The notes under the pieces: model-generated
What the model was told of the DNA's origin: nothing
Seen by the model: the letters and a program-made list of their open reading frames with translations, nothing else
Databases searched by the model: none
Shown: in pieces, positions 10,411 through 20,978 of the stretch
Position numbering within the stretch: position 1 is the first letter of the stretch
Layout of the letters: every line of letters starts with the position of its first letter
Program-made: the position numbers and the translations under genes
NCBI RefSeq assembly: GCF_004337985.1
Contig: NC_043742.1
Coordinates: forward strand, 7,316,641 to 7,380,640
Reading direction: 5' to 3'
Length of the DNA: 64,000 nucleotides
DNA from: Pyricularia pennisetigena
Lineage: Eukaryota; Ascomycota; Sordariomycetes; Magnaporthales; Pyriculariaceae

Positions 10411-11609
10411 GGATGTGGGTTATTGTGTTGCATAGTCCCAGGAAGCTATATTTTGGTGTGTTGTGTCATGGCAGAAAGGATGTTAATATGGAGGTTGTTA
10501 GGGCCAACGATTGTAAGCCAGCAGCGGCTTGGCGGTTGGGCCATTAGAGGCTGTAGGGCAGCGGCGCGATTTATCAGATACGTAGCCTTGCCAGCCATTT
10601 GTTTTCCTCCTTCAGTGGAATGTGGAGCGATAAACCATCCACCCCGAGACAGACTCTTTATGTAGTTTGTGGGACCAGTGACGGGCAACTAGGGAAACGT
10701 CGTGGCACACAAGCTTCGCAGCCTTGAGTAGACGGCGTGAGTAAAGTTATCAGAGACGCCAACAAAACCAGAAGCCAAGTGTCGTCCGCGTGGCTCTTTG
10801 TCAGAAAGCTTGAGTGGCCTGTCTAAATGGGTTGTTTATGCTCTTGGCTGCTTACGTTGCAGTGTGAATGGCCAGGTAATGCCAAGTGCTACAAAGAGAA
10901 AGAGAAAATACATGTAGAAACATAGCCCACCACAACACAATCAAGTCACTCGGATAACGGGATAAAATTCGGAACCCGATCGTCTATGTTGTATATAAGC
11001 GCCGAGGGGCCTTGGCAGTCTCGGCGCCATCTACGCAGGTTAGACAAGCTGCAGCTCCATTACAGCTTCGTTCTCGATGGGGGCTGTACAGATGGACATT
11101 TATGCTTTCCATACCGATCAGCGCCAACTTCTTGCACGATATTGGCCGAGGCAAAGTACCGGAGCAGACGTCCTGTATGTTGCGCGTCAATCTTTACTAA
11201 TGTATACGAATTCTTAAACAAGTGAAGAAAGCGGTTGTCACAATATACATAATCATTAGTTGCTCTTCCGCCTTGCCATGATGAGCAATCTCCCCGGTTG
11301 TCTTGGAGCTTTTGGCCTCGACGAGATAGGGAAAGGGGTCCAAATTATAATCTTGTTTCACAGATGCTGTTTCGGGCTCATGATAGGACGGGACTTTTGG
11401 TGAGCACGTATATCTGATCTAATCTTTTGTCCGCTGGTGAAAATGAAGACACACCAGATGCCCCCCACCCCCCATACGAAAGACGGCATCGACTAGTTCC
11501 TCCAGAGGTTTTGGGACCTTGCGCGCAATCAGTCGATTGCTTTTCAACACGCTGCTCTGTCCAGTGAGGAAAATGCCTGCTTGATCTGCTCTAAGAGTGC
11601 GTCCATAAT

Positions 11610-11645
<36 letters not shown>

Positions 11646-12196
11646 CCTTGAGGCGCGTGATCCAAGATTTCTCGGGAGCCCAGTTAAGAGGTAATGTTTA
11701 TCGGACCATGATTGCTCGGTGAGGAAAGAGATTGTCCGTATTCAGCTTTAAACCTTTAATATGAATATGGAAAAGTCGCCCATCACTTCTCACATGAAAT
11801 CATTAAATGTGCACATATATGCATGCATGGAACCCGCGATTGCAACAAGGAATAGTCTGATATGACAGCAACACCCCTCCTGAGGCATCTCAAGTAAACG
11901 GGCTACATCGGATGCCATCACACCACTCAAAAGTCAGAGCGGAGCAGCTTACCATGAACCAGATTCGGATGAGGCCTTAATATTTCCGTCTCACATATTA
12001 ATGAGCACCTTGCATGCCTTTGTTATTAACGTGAGCTTGCTCCTAAGCAACGTTGTCGCCTGTCTTATGTGTTGCCCAGCCTGGTTTTTCCTCTGCCACA
12101 TTTCAGCCTATCATCTGCTGTAACTCTTGCTTATCATTGTGCATCCTCCTTCATGCGTGATCGGAGCAAAGCACAAGGACAAAAGCATCAATCCCA
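10411..12196. other. AT-rich intergenic region between NRPS-like relic and O-methyltransferase
   Basis: I looked here for the missing adenylation domain of the relic and saw none of its core motifs. An AAAAG pentanucleotide repeat lies at 11610-11645. The region upstream of 12197 is probably the O-methyltransferase promoter. No other gene is supported. Confidence 0.55.
11610..11645. repeat. A-run followed by (AAAAG)n microsatellite
   Basis: A run of A passes into about four AAAAG units and a terminal A run. It lies about 550 bp upstream of the O-methyltransferase gene. Confidence 0.85.
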
Positions 12197-13861
12197 ATGA
12201 CAACTCAAGGTCAACCCACCCGTGTCACTCAGCTGGCCCAGACCATCAGCGACTCTGTGGCAGCCTTGCAAGTCAGCTTGGCTGCAAAGGGTCTCCCCAA
12301 TCCATCACTGGATGAAGATGCCCCTATTGACTACTTCCCTCCCGAATCCTTGGCGGCTCGCGATGCCGCCATCGACGCGGCTACCGAGCTCTTCAACATT
12401 TTGATGGATCCATTGGATCTGCTCAAGCACCACAGCGGCGTACGTCAAAGAATGCATGCAAGGCCTGTGTTGAGGTGGCTGACGATTAACCCTCGTGCTT
12501 CTCTTTTTTTTTCCATCTTTTTTTATAACTGTAGACGAGCAGCTCTGTACCTCTCCAGTTCATCGCCAGATATGGCATCGCCAGCTTGGTTCCCGCTGGC
12601 GGGCAAATATCCTTCGCTGATCTTGCCACAAAGTCAGGCCAGAGCGAGCAGCTTGTCACCCGCATGGTCCGGTTCGCCATGACAATGCACATCTTCAAGG
12701 AGCCCCGGCCCGGTTTCGTCGCTCACACGAGCACGTCCAAGTTGATGGCGACTCCGGCTACGAGGGACTGGACGCTGCTCGGCACAGAATATTTCTGGCC
12801 TGCAGCTATTAAAGTAAGCAAGTGTTCAACAAACTCTAGCTGTAGCTCAGCTGGGCAAGTGTTCACGATGCCGCATGCTAACAAGTCGTTGCAGACAGTG
12901 GAAGCATTGGAAAAATGGCCTGGATCCTCCGAGCCCAACGAGACGGTATGTCCAACGTACCATCATCATTGCTTTCCAACTAACATTGGAATTAACATGC
13001 TCCATGCAGGGCTTCTCCCTTTTCAAGGGCACAGACCAGTCCATCTACGACATTGTCAGTAGTGACCCTACACTTGCGACTCAATTTTCCACCTCCATGG
13101 CCGTCTTTGCAAAACGCCCAGGCTTCGACCCCTCCCACGCCACTGTCGGTCACGACTGGGCCTCTCTCGCTGGGTCGGGCCCCAATGGCCGCGCCCTGGT
13201 CGTCGACGTTGGCGGCGCCCGAGGTCACATCGGAGTGGCGCTGGCTCAAAAGTTTCCAAACCTCGACGTCGTAGTGCAGGACTTGCCGCAGGTTGTGCAG
13301 GGCGCCGAGTCGGAGCTGCCTGTCGACCTGAGGGACAACGGGCGCGTCTCCTTCATGGCTCACCACATGTTCCACCCGCAGCCCGTCTCTGCCGACGCGT
13401 ATCTCTTCCGATGGATCTTCCACAACTGGTCCGACAAACATTGCGTCGCCATTCTTCGCGCTCACGTTCCCGTCATGAAACCCGGTGCGCGTATCATCAT
13501 CATGGAGAGGATTATGCCGGATCCAAATGACGACACTCCTCTTGCGCCACTTTCGCTGTGGAAAGAGAAGGATATAAGGTATGTAATTTTCCTTGTGCCA
13601 GACTATATATATATATAACCATGACCGAATGATTAACTTACCTGATGGATTTGAAGGGCGGATGATATGCTCATGAAATCCGCATTCAACTCACAAGAGC
13701 GATCGCTGGCTGAGTGGAAGTACCTACTCACCGAGGCCGACCCGAGGTTCGTCTACCAGGGAGTTGAACAGCCAAAAGGGTCTACACTGGCACTTGTTAC
13801 AGCAAAGTGGTGTTCGGCTTACTTAGGAGCCTCGAAAGAGGTAGGTGAAGATGGCGAGTAA
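12197..13861 (+). CDS. SAM-dependent O-methyltransferase, secondary-metabolite type
   Basis: Five exons, 12197-12439, 12535-12813, 12895-12945, 13010-13578 and 13657-13861, join in phase to 448 residues, the usual size for plant/fungal O-methyltransferase family 2 (sterigmatocystin 8-O-methyltransferase-like). The N-terminal half is the helical dimerisation part; FADLATKSGQSEQLVTRMVRF is its winged-helix region. The SAM-binding motif I reads VVDVGGARGH (about residues 255-264), followed by VVVQDLPQV. The catalytic-base histidine is in WIFHNWSD (His329). The C-terminal ADDMLMKSAFNSQERSLAEW segment is typical of the family. All key residues are present, so the gene appears functional. It lies 1.8 kb from, and divergent to, the NRPS-like relic, suggesting the remains of a biosynthetic cluster. 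The substrate cannot be told; hydroxylated aromatic polyketides are usual. Confidence 0.88.
13604..13617. repeat. (TA)n microsatellite in O-methyltransferase intron 4
   Basis: Seven TA units lie inside the fourth intron (13579-13656), between the GTATGT donor and the branch region. Confidence 0.9.
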
Positions 13862-15266
13862 ATTATTCCAAGTCAGATCATGGCAATCAAGTGAACAATA
13901 AACGGTTAAACACCACGACACAATACACTTATACTTTGCTCTTGACATTTGTATACCAAGATATCCATCTCCACGATGACCATAACACCGCCCACTATGA
14001 CAGCTAGGGCCTCACCCACGTGGCTGTACCCAGCAGCAGTGCGGTCAAAGGAAGGAATACGGTGTGGCTCGGGCCACGCCGTGTCGAGGCCCAGGATCTG
14101 AACCAGGAAAGATAGCCTATGGCACGAGCCAGTGCAGGGCCATCATTGCCATCACCAGCGGACACCAAGCACGCAAAGGGCAGGGAGGTGGTCAAGAGGG
14201 TTTGAAAAACCCTGAAAGAAGGCAGTCTTCGTGTGGACTTTGTCGCTTTTCTGTCGAGATAAGAGAGTATCGATTTATGGATGGTGAGTCTGTAGAATCT
14301 TTTGTGACCAGGCAAAATTAAGCCCAACAGTCCTGGTGAGATATGCGTCTTTTTGATGCATGTGCCTGCCAGAGCCACAATGAGGTTTGTCATCGTCTGC
14401 AGCCGACCTTGCCATCGTCGCAGTCCTCGGTGCAAACTTGGGAGGCCATATAATTCTTGAGTATCGGAAGCATATTCGAGTGTCGGACCCCGTGGAAGAC
14501 CTCAACGGTAGGAATGCGGTATATGCCATCAAGTTCTACAAGTTGCTGTCCATCATGTACTCGTCCAACCCGAGCTTTCGGGAGATATTTGGCCGAGAAC
14601 TCAAGCTTGTTTTTCTGACATGGTCAATGCGATTGGCAGTCTGTAAAAGGAAAATGTGCTGGCACTTTCCTACAACCAGAACAGAGATCAAGGCGATCGG
14701 GAAGGTATCCTTGTTAGAACCATGATGATGCTGTATGCTCCAGTCGCTCTGAAGTTGAACAGACATGTCATGTTGAAGTAATCTGGAAAGCTTCTGATTG
14801 TGCCGTCATCCGGTGTCATCTGGTGATTCCTTTTAAGGTACCTGGTCAATTCGAGCATAATCATCCTCGGAAAATCATCGCATAGGTCAATGTGGGCCGA
14901 GATTTGTGGCTGCTCGTGAATCGATAGCACTTCTCGCTGATGTGCCAGTTAATCTGGCGGAATAGGGTGGGGTGGGTGCCACTTTTGTCAGCCACAAGCA
15001 CGGCCACAGTTCAGCTCTAGCTTCCATCATCCACGCAACACGCAGCTCCGTTGCGTGCCTGGAACCAAAGGAGCTTGGATGTCCCGCTCTTGGTGCATCC
15101 ACCACAAACCGCAACTTCACGACAACCAAAAGATACCCACGATAAGATTCTTGATATAAACGAAACCACCCGCAATAGCCTGTTCTCCGCATAAAGGCTA
15201 TAGCAAATTGAGAACTGCTGTCACATCCGCCGCCCAACCAGATCACATCACGTCACAACCGCCACA
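13862..15266. other. Gene-poor region with possible decayed coding sequence
   Basis: No intact gene. On the minus strand between about 14200 and 13920 hydrophobic, protein-like stretches appear in different frames (MAMMALHWLVP, then a stop, then in another frame DTAWPEPHRIPSFDRTA and AVIVGGVMVIVEMDI). On the plus strand about 14400-14700 has an open stretch (IVAVLGANLGGHIILEYRKH) without a clear start or family. The last few hundred bases are the PRE10 promoter and leader. Confidence 0.35.
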
Positions 15267-16341
15267 ATGGTCAGTTGAAGCTCACCTCTCTTTGCACCTC
15301 CCCAAGCTTCCGCTAACTGATCCCCACCCATCATCGCTCTCCCCAGACGTCGATAGGAACAGGCTACGATCTCGCCAACTCCATCTTTTCACCCGACGGC
15401 CGCAACTTTCAAGTCGAGTATGCAGTCAAGGCGGTTGAGAATGGCGGCACCTCGGTTGGCATCCGGTGCAAGGACGGCGTAGTGCTTGCCGTCGAGAAGG
15501 TCGTCACCTCCAAGCTACTGAAGCCCGGCGCCAACAAGCGTATTGCGACTGTGGACAGGCATTTGGGTGTGGTATGTAGCATGTTGCACCTCCGTCACGG
15601 CGGTCAAGACGTCATGGCGACGTGGTTGTGCCACTCACTGAAGAAAAAGAAGAAACTAATGCTCAGCTCCCCCGCCCTCTCTCCCAATAGGCGTACTCCG
15701 GCATGATCCCCGATGGTCGCCACTTCGTCGAACGCGCCCGCGACGAGGCCCGCTCCTGGCGCGACACATTTAAAACCCCCATCGGCACTCCCGAGCTCGC
15801 CTCCCGCATGGGCGGTTACCTGCAAGCCTACACCCTGTACCAGTCCGTGCGGCCCTTTGGCATCACCGCCATAGTGGCGGGCTGGGACTCATCGCTTGAA
15901 CTCCCCGTCGATGGCGAGGTTGGCGTCGGTCCGTCGTGCGGCGCCGGCGGCAAGTCCACCGACAAGAAGTACGGCGGCCCCCAGCTGTACATGATCGAGC
16001 CGAGCGGCCTGTACTGGGGATACTACGGCGCCGCCACTGGCAAGGGGCGACAGGCGGCTAAGGCGGAGCTGGAGAAGCTGGACCTCAGCGGTGATGGCAT
16101 CAGCTTGGAACAGGCCGTCAAGGAGGCAGCAAGGATCATCTACGTGGCACATGACGACAACAAGGACAAGGAGTTCGAGCTGGAGATGACCTGGATCAGC
16201 AGCGAGGATGGTCCCACCAAGGGCCGTCACGAGGAGGTACCCAAGAAGTTGCTGGAAGAGGCCGAGAGGTTGGCGAAGAAGGCAATCGAGGGTGATGATG
16301 ACGATGATGACGAAAAGGATGACGAGAAAATGGAGGAGTAA
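15267..16341 (+). CDS. PRE10: 20S proteasome subunit alpha-7 (PRE10 / PSMA3-type)
   Basis: Three exons (15267-15269, 15347-15571, 15691-16341) encode 292 residues, normal for the family. The mature start [20 protein letters not shown] followed by [15 protein letters not shown] is the canonical alpha-subunit N-terminal gate and helix 0 region. [10 protein letters not shown] and the segment around [10 protein letters not shown] also fit, and the C-terminus is the acidic Asp/Glu tail known from alpha-7. The first coding exon is the bare ATG: the 77-nt intron 15270-15346 (donor GTCAGT, GCTAAC branch point, CCCCAG acceptor) restores the conserved MTSIGTG start, while without it the ATG reads into a stop at once. 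Intron 2 is 15572-15690 (GTATGT...AATAG). The product is a structural, non-catalytic subunit of the outer ring. It is convergent with POL5. Confidence 0.95.
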
Positions 16342-16723
16342 TAGTCGGATGCAGCGACTTCTCGAAGTTCACGAGGCGTTGACTGCGTCGAATTGACATA
16401 AACCTAGACAAACGTTTCTCTACGACTTGTAATAACACTGAATGAGCATCGTGCAAGTTGCATATCCACGTAAAAAGCACATGTGGTTGGGAGAAGCAGT
16501 GTACGCAAAGGATGTCTACATGCGATCTAAAGGCCACAAAAGTAGCTAGAGAAAAGTGGGCTCTCGGAACTGTGTTCCATTCATCACAAGACTGATCGAG
16601 AGAAAACGTAGCCAGTGAACCGTCTTTATGCACTGTACACTTCTGTCAACTATCAACCAGGACTTGTAACAATCAAAACTCTGTACATAACCTCCTCAAC
16701 TGATTCCTAGCCCTTTTGACACG
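16342..16723. other. Convergent intergenic region
   Basis: About 380 bp between the PRE10 and POL5 stop codons, presumably both 3' UTRs. Nothing else recognised. Confidence 0.6.
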
Positions 16724-19700
16724 CTAGGCCTGCGGGGCCTTGGAGGCATCGTCCTGTTGGTGCTCTCTAGTAGCATGTACGTTCGCCTGGGAAATCGACT
16801 GGCACCAGTTGTTCCAGTCTCCAAAGAAAGACTGCTGAATGGGTTTGCCTTCCACCCACTCCGCACGGGACTTCTCGTAGACACGGGCGACCTTTTTGTA
16901 ATTCTTCGGGTTGGCGCTATACAGCGCGGTTGCGATTGCAAGACTGGCCGCCGAGACGGCCTTCGCAAACGCATGAGAAGGATACTTAGCCGCTTCTTCG
17001 TGAATCCCTTCCAGCCGTTCGAGAAGCCGCTCAACATCGAGCTTCTCGTCGTCCTCTGCATCAGGTTTCTTATTTTTCTTCTTTCTGTACTTTGCAAAGT
17101 CCAGCAAGACGCCACACGCCTTGTCAGACAGCTCCTTGCTGCTGGTAGTGCGCATGAAGTGAAGAAGAGGCAGCAGCAATTCGAAAGCGACCGTGTTACC
17201 CGCCGGCGCTTGCCTCTTGACGTAGACGTCGATGAGGCCTAGAATGCGCCGCTTGAAGTTGATGACTGACTCTTTGGCATCTTTCTTGTCCTTGCGCTTG
17301 TTGTTCTTCTTAACTCGGTGCTTGAAGTATTCCGCCATTTTGCCATCGAGCGCCATCATCTCTGAGTCGGTCATATCCGAGTCTCCGTCGTCCGAGTCGG
17401 CCTCGTTGTCCTTGTCAAGACGATGTGTTCCAAGGATATTGGCAAGAATGTCGTCATTCTCATCGCCATCGTCCTCATCTGCTTCATCCGCCTCATCGTC
17501 GCTGCTCTGCTCCGAACCTTGATCATCTCCATCTTCACCCGCATCGGCCATGCCGATGAACTCTACATCTGAGTCAATCTCTGAGAGGCCATCCAGCTCT
17601 TCGTCATCTCCGCTGCCTTCCTCAGCGTCAATATCCATCTCTTCGTCTTCCGCAGTGTTGAACAATGCCTTCTGGCCGCGGTCATTCTCCTCGACAGCAA
17701 GGGGGTCTGTTAGCAACTCAAGCGCCTTGGCTGACATGAAAGGACTGAAAGCGCCAAAAACCAGCTCAGAAGCTGACCGCATCAAGGAAGATGGCTGCGC
17801 AATCATCGACAGCAGAATCTCGATGAGGAACTCGGCCAAACCCGAGCCATCATGACTGGCTGCTTGTTTTTCCTGCAATTTTTCATAGCATTGTTTTGTA
17901 TCTGCCAAAATCTCCAGTGCATCCGGGTCTTCGTTATACAGCTGAAGGATTGCGATGGCGTGAAGCAGTGCCAGACCTTGCCGCGGCACCTGCAATGCCT
18001 CGGCTCGTTTGCTGCCCGCGGGCTTCACCAGCGCTTGCAATCTTTCGAGAGCGTCCGCAAGCTCAGCCTGAATCTCTTCATCCATCTCGATTGCCGCCGA
18101 ATCCACAGCAAGAATGGCATCGCACAGATATGTAAAATCCTCGGGACGCCGAATTACCTTGGCGAAAGATGTAGTGAGCCGGCCCCTGAGGCTTGTCCTG
18201 GTTTGCTCACTCAAGCCAGATTCTGAACTCGAGTATGCTAGCTTGGCTAGTTCCAGGAGAGCAAGACCACCGACAGATCCTTCGTCTTGCTCGTCCGAGT
18301 CCTTCAATGTGGTGCCCACAGTGGCGAGTTTGGCTACATAGTCGGCATATATGCGCAAATGCTTCTCTGCCTCGTCGCTACAAATTCTTGGTGTTAGTAC
18401 TGCCCTCTTTGAGAGAGAAGACCTATTCACATACCTGGAAGGTGACTGCTTAACATGGGTTTCCAGCAGATCCAAAACCGTCGTTCCGTCCTCAAAACGG
18501 GTGAAACGCAGAATCTTGTCAACCGTTTTGCTATTGGTTCTCTCGTCGAAATTGTATGTGCCGTTCTCGCCAAGCAACCTCGGCAATATAGTCGGCAGCA
18601 ATTGTGGGTGGTGCTCGACGGTAGACTCAAGGACCTTCAAAGATTTGATCGCTGCGCGGTTGTTGTGTCTACCTTCCTGTGAAGCCTGATTCATGAGGCA
18701 CGTCATCAGATGTGGGCTGAATATGGCACTGATCATGCTCGGTGATGTTTGACAAGTTTCCAGAACTTTTTGGAAGACCTTGAAACCAACGAGCTTTTGC
18801 GTGTCAGTCGCGCTCTTGGAAAAGAAAGACTGATCGACGACGCGATCCCAAAAGGTCTTGAATTCTTTTGATTTTTGTTCCTGCTTCCTAAACCGAGCCA
18901 GGATGAGATCCCATGCAAAATGCAGCTGCGTCAATGTCATTGACGGCTTCGCTGCTTTCACGTCTTCGTCTGAGGTATCCTGCGTGCTCCCTTTGAGCAC
19001 TGTAGCGACATCCTGGAGAGACTTGGTGCTCAGAGGGTCCTGCCATGGCTTGGGCAATTTGATATCGGAGAAAATATCTTGAGCAGCTATCCAGATACCA
19101 AGCCCTTCCGGAGATCGAGCCATACCGGCCTCGACAATCTCCTCAAGTGTCTTTTCGGCAAGCTTACGCTTCATCAGCGGCAATGCTTGCGCAATGACGA
19201 AACCGCACTGCGGCTGTAGCCAGGCTTTCTTCTTTGCGAGCTGCAGTAGCATCTTTAGAACAGCCTTCCACCTCGATTTCTCCTTGAAGAGCACATCGGC
19301 CTGCACAAAGCACCGTAGACCAAACAACCGGCCCCATTGATGGTCGCGCTCCTCTTGGCCTGGAACGTTTCCGACAGGAGTCGTTTTCTGCACCAGCATC
19401 TCCAGAAGTACATCAAATCCAAGGCTTGGATACCTAGACTCGGCGAGATTCTTTTCTCCAACCAGCTGTCGAAGAAGCTCGACCAGAACGTAGCTGAATC
19501 CGACTCTGGCAGCATCACTACCGCTAGCAAGACCACGGAAAAGTCGCCGCTCCAGGTGTCGGCGCAGCACACTTTCGTCAACGCCCTTGTTCTCATCACC
19601 ACTGCCAAGCAGACAGGATATGATAACGTTGCTGGCCTTGATGCGGTCTTCCACATCTGCGCTGCTGAGAAGCTTGTAAAGGGCCCTTTCTCGTTCGTGG

Positions 19701-19885
19701 TCCTCCTGCTTCATCTCTTGTACGAACAGGCGCTTGTCCGCCAAGAGTTTGTTAGTGGCGGCTTTTTGCTGCTGAGCCTGTTGTTTGTTAGGGGCTGCCG
19801 TATTTGCGCCGTCCGACCTGGAGCGCTTTTGAGCGGGCTGGGGAGCGCCATTGGGAGCGCCCTTGGCAGATCGTTTCTTGGCCAT
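16724..19885 (-). CDS. POL5: DNA polymerase phi / Pol5 (Myb-binding protein 1A-like) rRNA factor
   Basis: Two exons (19885-18435 and 18377-16724) give 1034 residues, the family length. After a Lys/Ala/Gln-rich basic start (MAKKRSAKGAPNGAP) the helical-repeat body carries the DNA_pol_phi pattern (DKRLFVQEMKQEDHERERALYKLL, then LRRHLERRLFRGLASGSDAARVGFSYVL, then DHQWGRLFGLRCF). An acidic Asp/Glu block at about residues 720-830 separates it from a basic C-terminal part. Despite the name, family members are nucleolar factors for rRNA synthesis and 60S maturation, not polymerases. The 57-nt intron 18378-18434 (GTATGT, CTAAC, TAG) is a multiple of three and contains no stop, so a retained-intron protein is possible. 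I chose the ATG at 19885; the frame runs five codons further upstream without an ATG. Confidence 0.9.
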   Translation of the reverse strand: MAKKRSAKGAPNGAPQPAQKRSRSDGANTAAPNKQQAQQQKAATNKLLADKRLFVQEMKQEDHERERALYKLLSSADVEDRIKASNVIISCLLGSGDENKGVDESVLRRHLERRLFRGLASGSDAARVGFSYVLVELLRQLVGEKNLAESRYPSLGFDVLLEMLVQKTTPVGNVPGQEERDHQWGRLFGLRCFVQADVLFKEKSRWKAVLKMLLQLAKKKAWLQPQCGFVIAQALPLMKRKLAEKTLEEIVEAGMARSPEGLGIWIAAQDIFSDIKLPKPWQDPLSTKSLQDVATVLKGSTQDTSDEDVKAAKPSMTLTQLHFAWDLILARFRKQEQKSKEFKTFWDRVVDQSFFSKSATDTQKLVGFKVFQKVLETCQTSPSMISAIFSPHLMTCLMNQASQEGRHNNRAAIKSLKVLESTVEHHPQLLPTILPRLLGENGTYNFDERTNSKTVDKILRFTRFEDGTTVLDLLETHVKQSPSRYVNRSSLSKRAVLTPRICSDEAEKHLRIYADYVAKLATVGTTLKDSDEQDEGSVGGLALLELAKLAYSSSESGLSEQTRTSLRGRLTTSFAKVIRRPEDFTYLCDAILAVDSAAIEMDEEIQAELADALERLQALVKPAGSKRAEALQVPRQGLALLHAIAILQLYNEDPDALEILADTKQCYEKLQEKQAASHDGSGLAEFLIEILLSMIAQPSSLMRSASELVFGAFSPFMSAKALELLTDPLAVEENDRGQKALFNTAEDEEMDIDAEEGSGDDEELDGLSEIDSDVEFIGMADAGEDGDDQGSEQSSDDEADEADEDDGDENDDILANILGTHRLDKDNEADSDDGDSDMTDSEMMALDGKMAEYFKHRVKKNNKRKDKKDAKESVINFKRRILGLIDVYVKRQAPAGNTVAFELLLPLLHFMRTTSSKELSDKACGVLLDFAKYRKKKNKKPDAEDDEKLDVERLLERLEGIHEEAAKYPSHAFAKAVSAASLAIATALYSANPKNYKKVARVYEKSRAEWVEGKPIQQSFFGDWNNWCQSISQANVHATREHQQDDASKAPQA

Positions 19886-20480
19886 GATGACCTGAGCCAA
19901 GGGAGAAATAAGCTTTTAGAAATGAACTTTAGAGGAACTACGATAGCAAAACAGATATAAAAAAAAAGCAGTATATCGCCAGCACGACTACGCGCATCCC
20001 GCTCTCCTACCAACGGGATTGGAATTTTTTGAAATTATGCCAGGCGGTGAACACTTGATAAGATAGCAAAATTTGCAGGGGAGCAACGCTAAAGGGATCT
20101 AATCGTATTTCCTTAGGCAAGGTCAACGCGCTCAACTATGCTACCCATCGGCTTGTTTCCAATTGGACGAATTGGACAGACGGCTCCACGTCTAACAAAC
20201 CATCCCACGCTGTGCCGCATATCCGATCTTGACACCGAAGGTGGGCACCGTCCATGGTAGATAAGCGAATCAAAGTCTACGGGTGAGCTGGCTTACGTGA
20301 GCGGATAAGATTGGAACTATGTGGTCTAGACTCAAAGACAATCAGGGAGTTGACTGAGCCAATAGAATACGTCATCACGGTACCCAAGTAGGTACCCCAC
20401 TCTCACGAATAGAATCTTGAGACAGGCCTACTCTTGCTGGACGTTTGATTTACATCTTTCAGGGGTCTCTCGTCCTGTGC

Positions 20481-20481
<1 letters not shown>

Positions 20482-20544
<63 letters not shown>
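20482..20544. repeat. 63-bp uninterrupted poly-A tract
   Basis: Sixty-three consecutive A, the longest uninterrupted homopolymer in the window. It could be a simple-repeat expansion or the tail of a retroposed element; I saw no flanking duplication and no pol III B-box just upstream. Confidence 0.92.
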
Positions 20545-20545
<1 letters not shown>

Positions 20546-20956
20546 GGGCGGCTGGTCAAGGAGCTTAATTATCATCTACTTTGGTAAGAATCTAACCAGG
20601 CTAACCTAGACAGCTCTTTCAGTTTTACTTTAATCACAGTGCTCATGTTGCAGGCTATATTTACCGAAGTCACTGACATTAGTCATTGACGGGAGCTTTC
20701 GCCTTTTGGCTGGGTTTTTTTGAGTGCAAGAGCTTACGTAGTATCGCGGCATACTTAAGAAAATGGCGGTTATGGCGGATATCGAGAACGGTAAACTCAG
20801 ACGTTATCCTCAGGGTGGAGATGTACCCCTGAGTTACCGATACCTGGGAAAGAACCTCAGACCCCTGCTTACCTGGGGGTCTTCATAATTGAGATGAGAT
20901 TTGGGGCGGCAAGGGCCTAGCCTGTACACATGGATTTCCACCCACGTTACTTTTCC

Positions 20957-20978
20957 AAAAAAAAAAAAAAAAAAAAAA
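20957..20978. repeat. 22-bp poly-A tract
   Basis: Run of A directly after TTTTCC. Same type of homopolymer as the other tracts. Confidence 0.9.
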
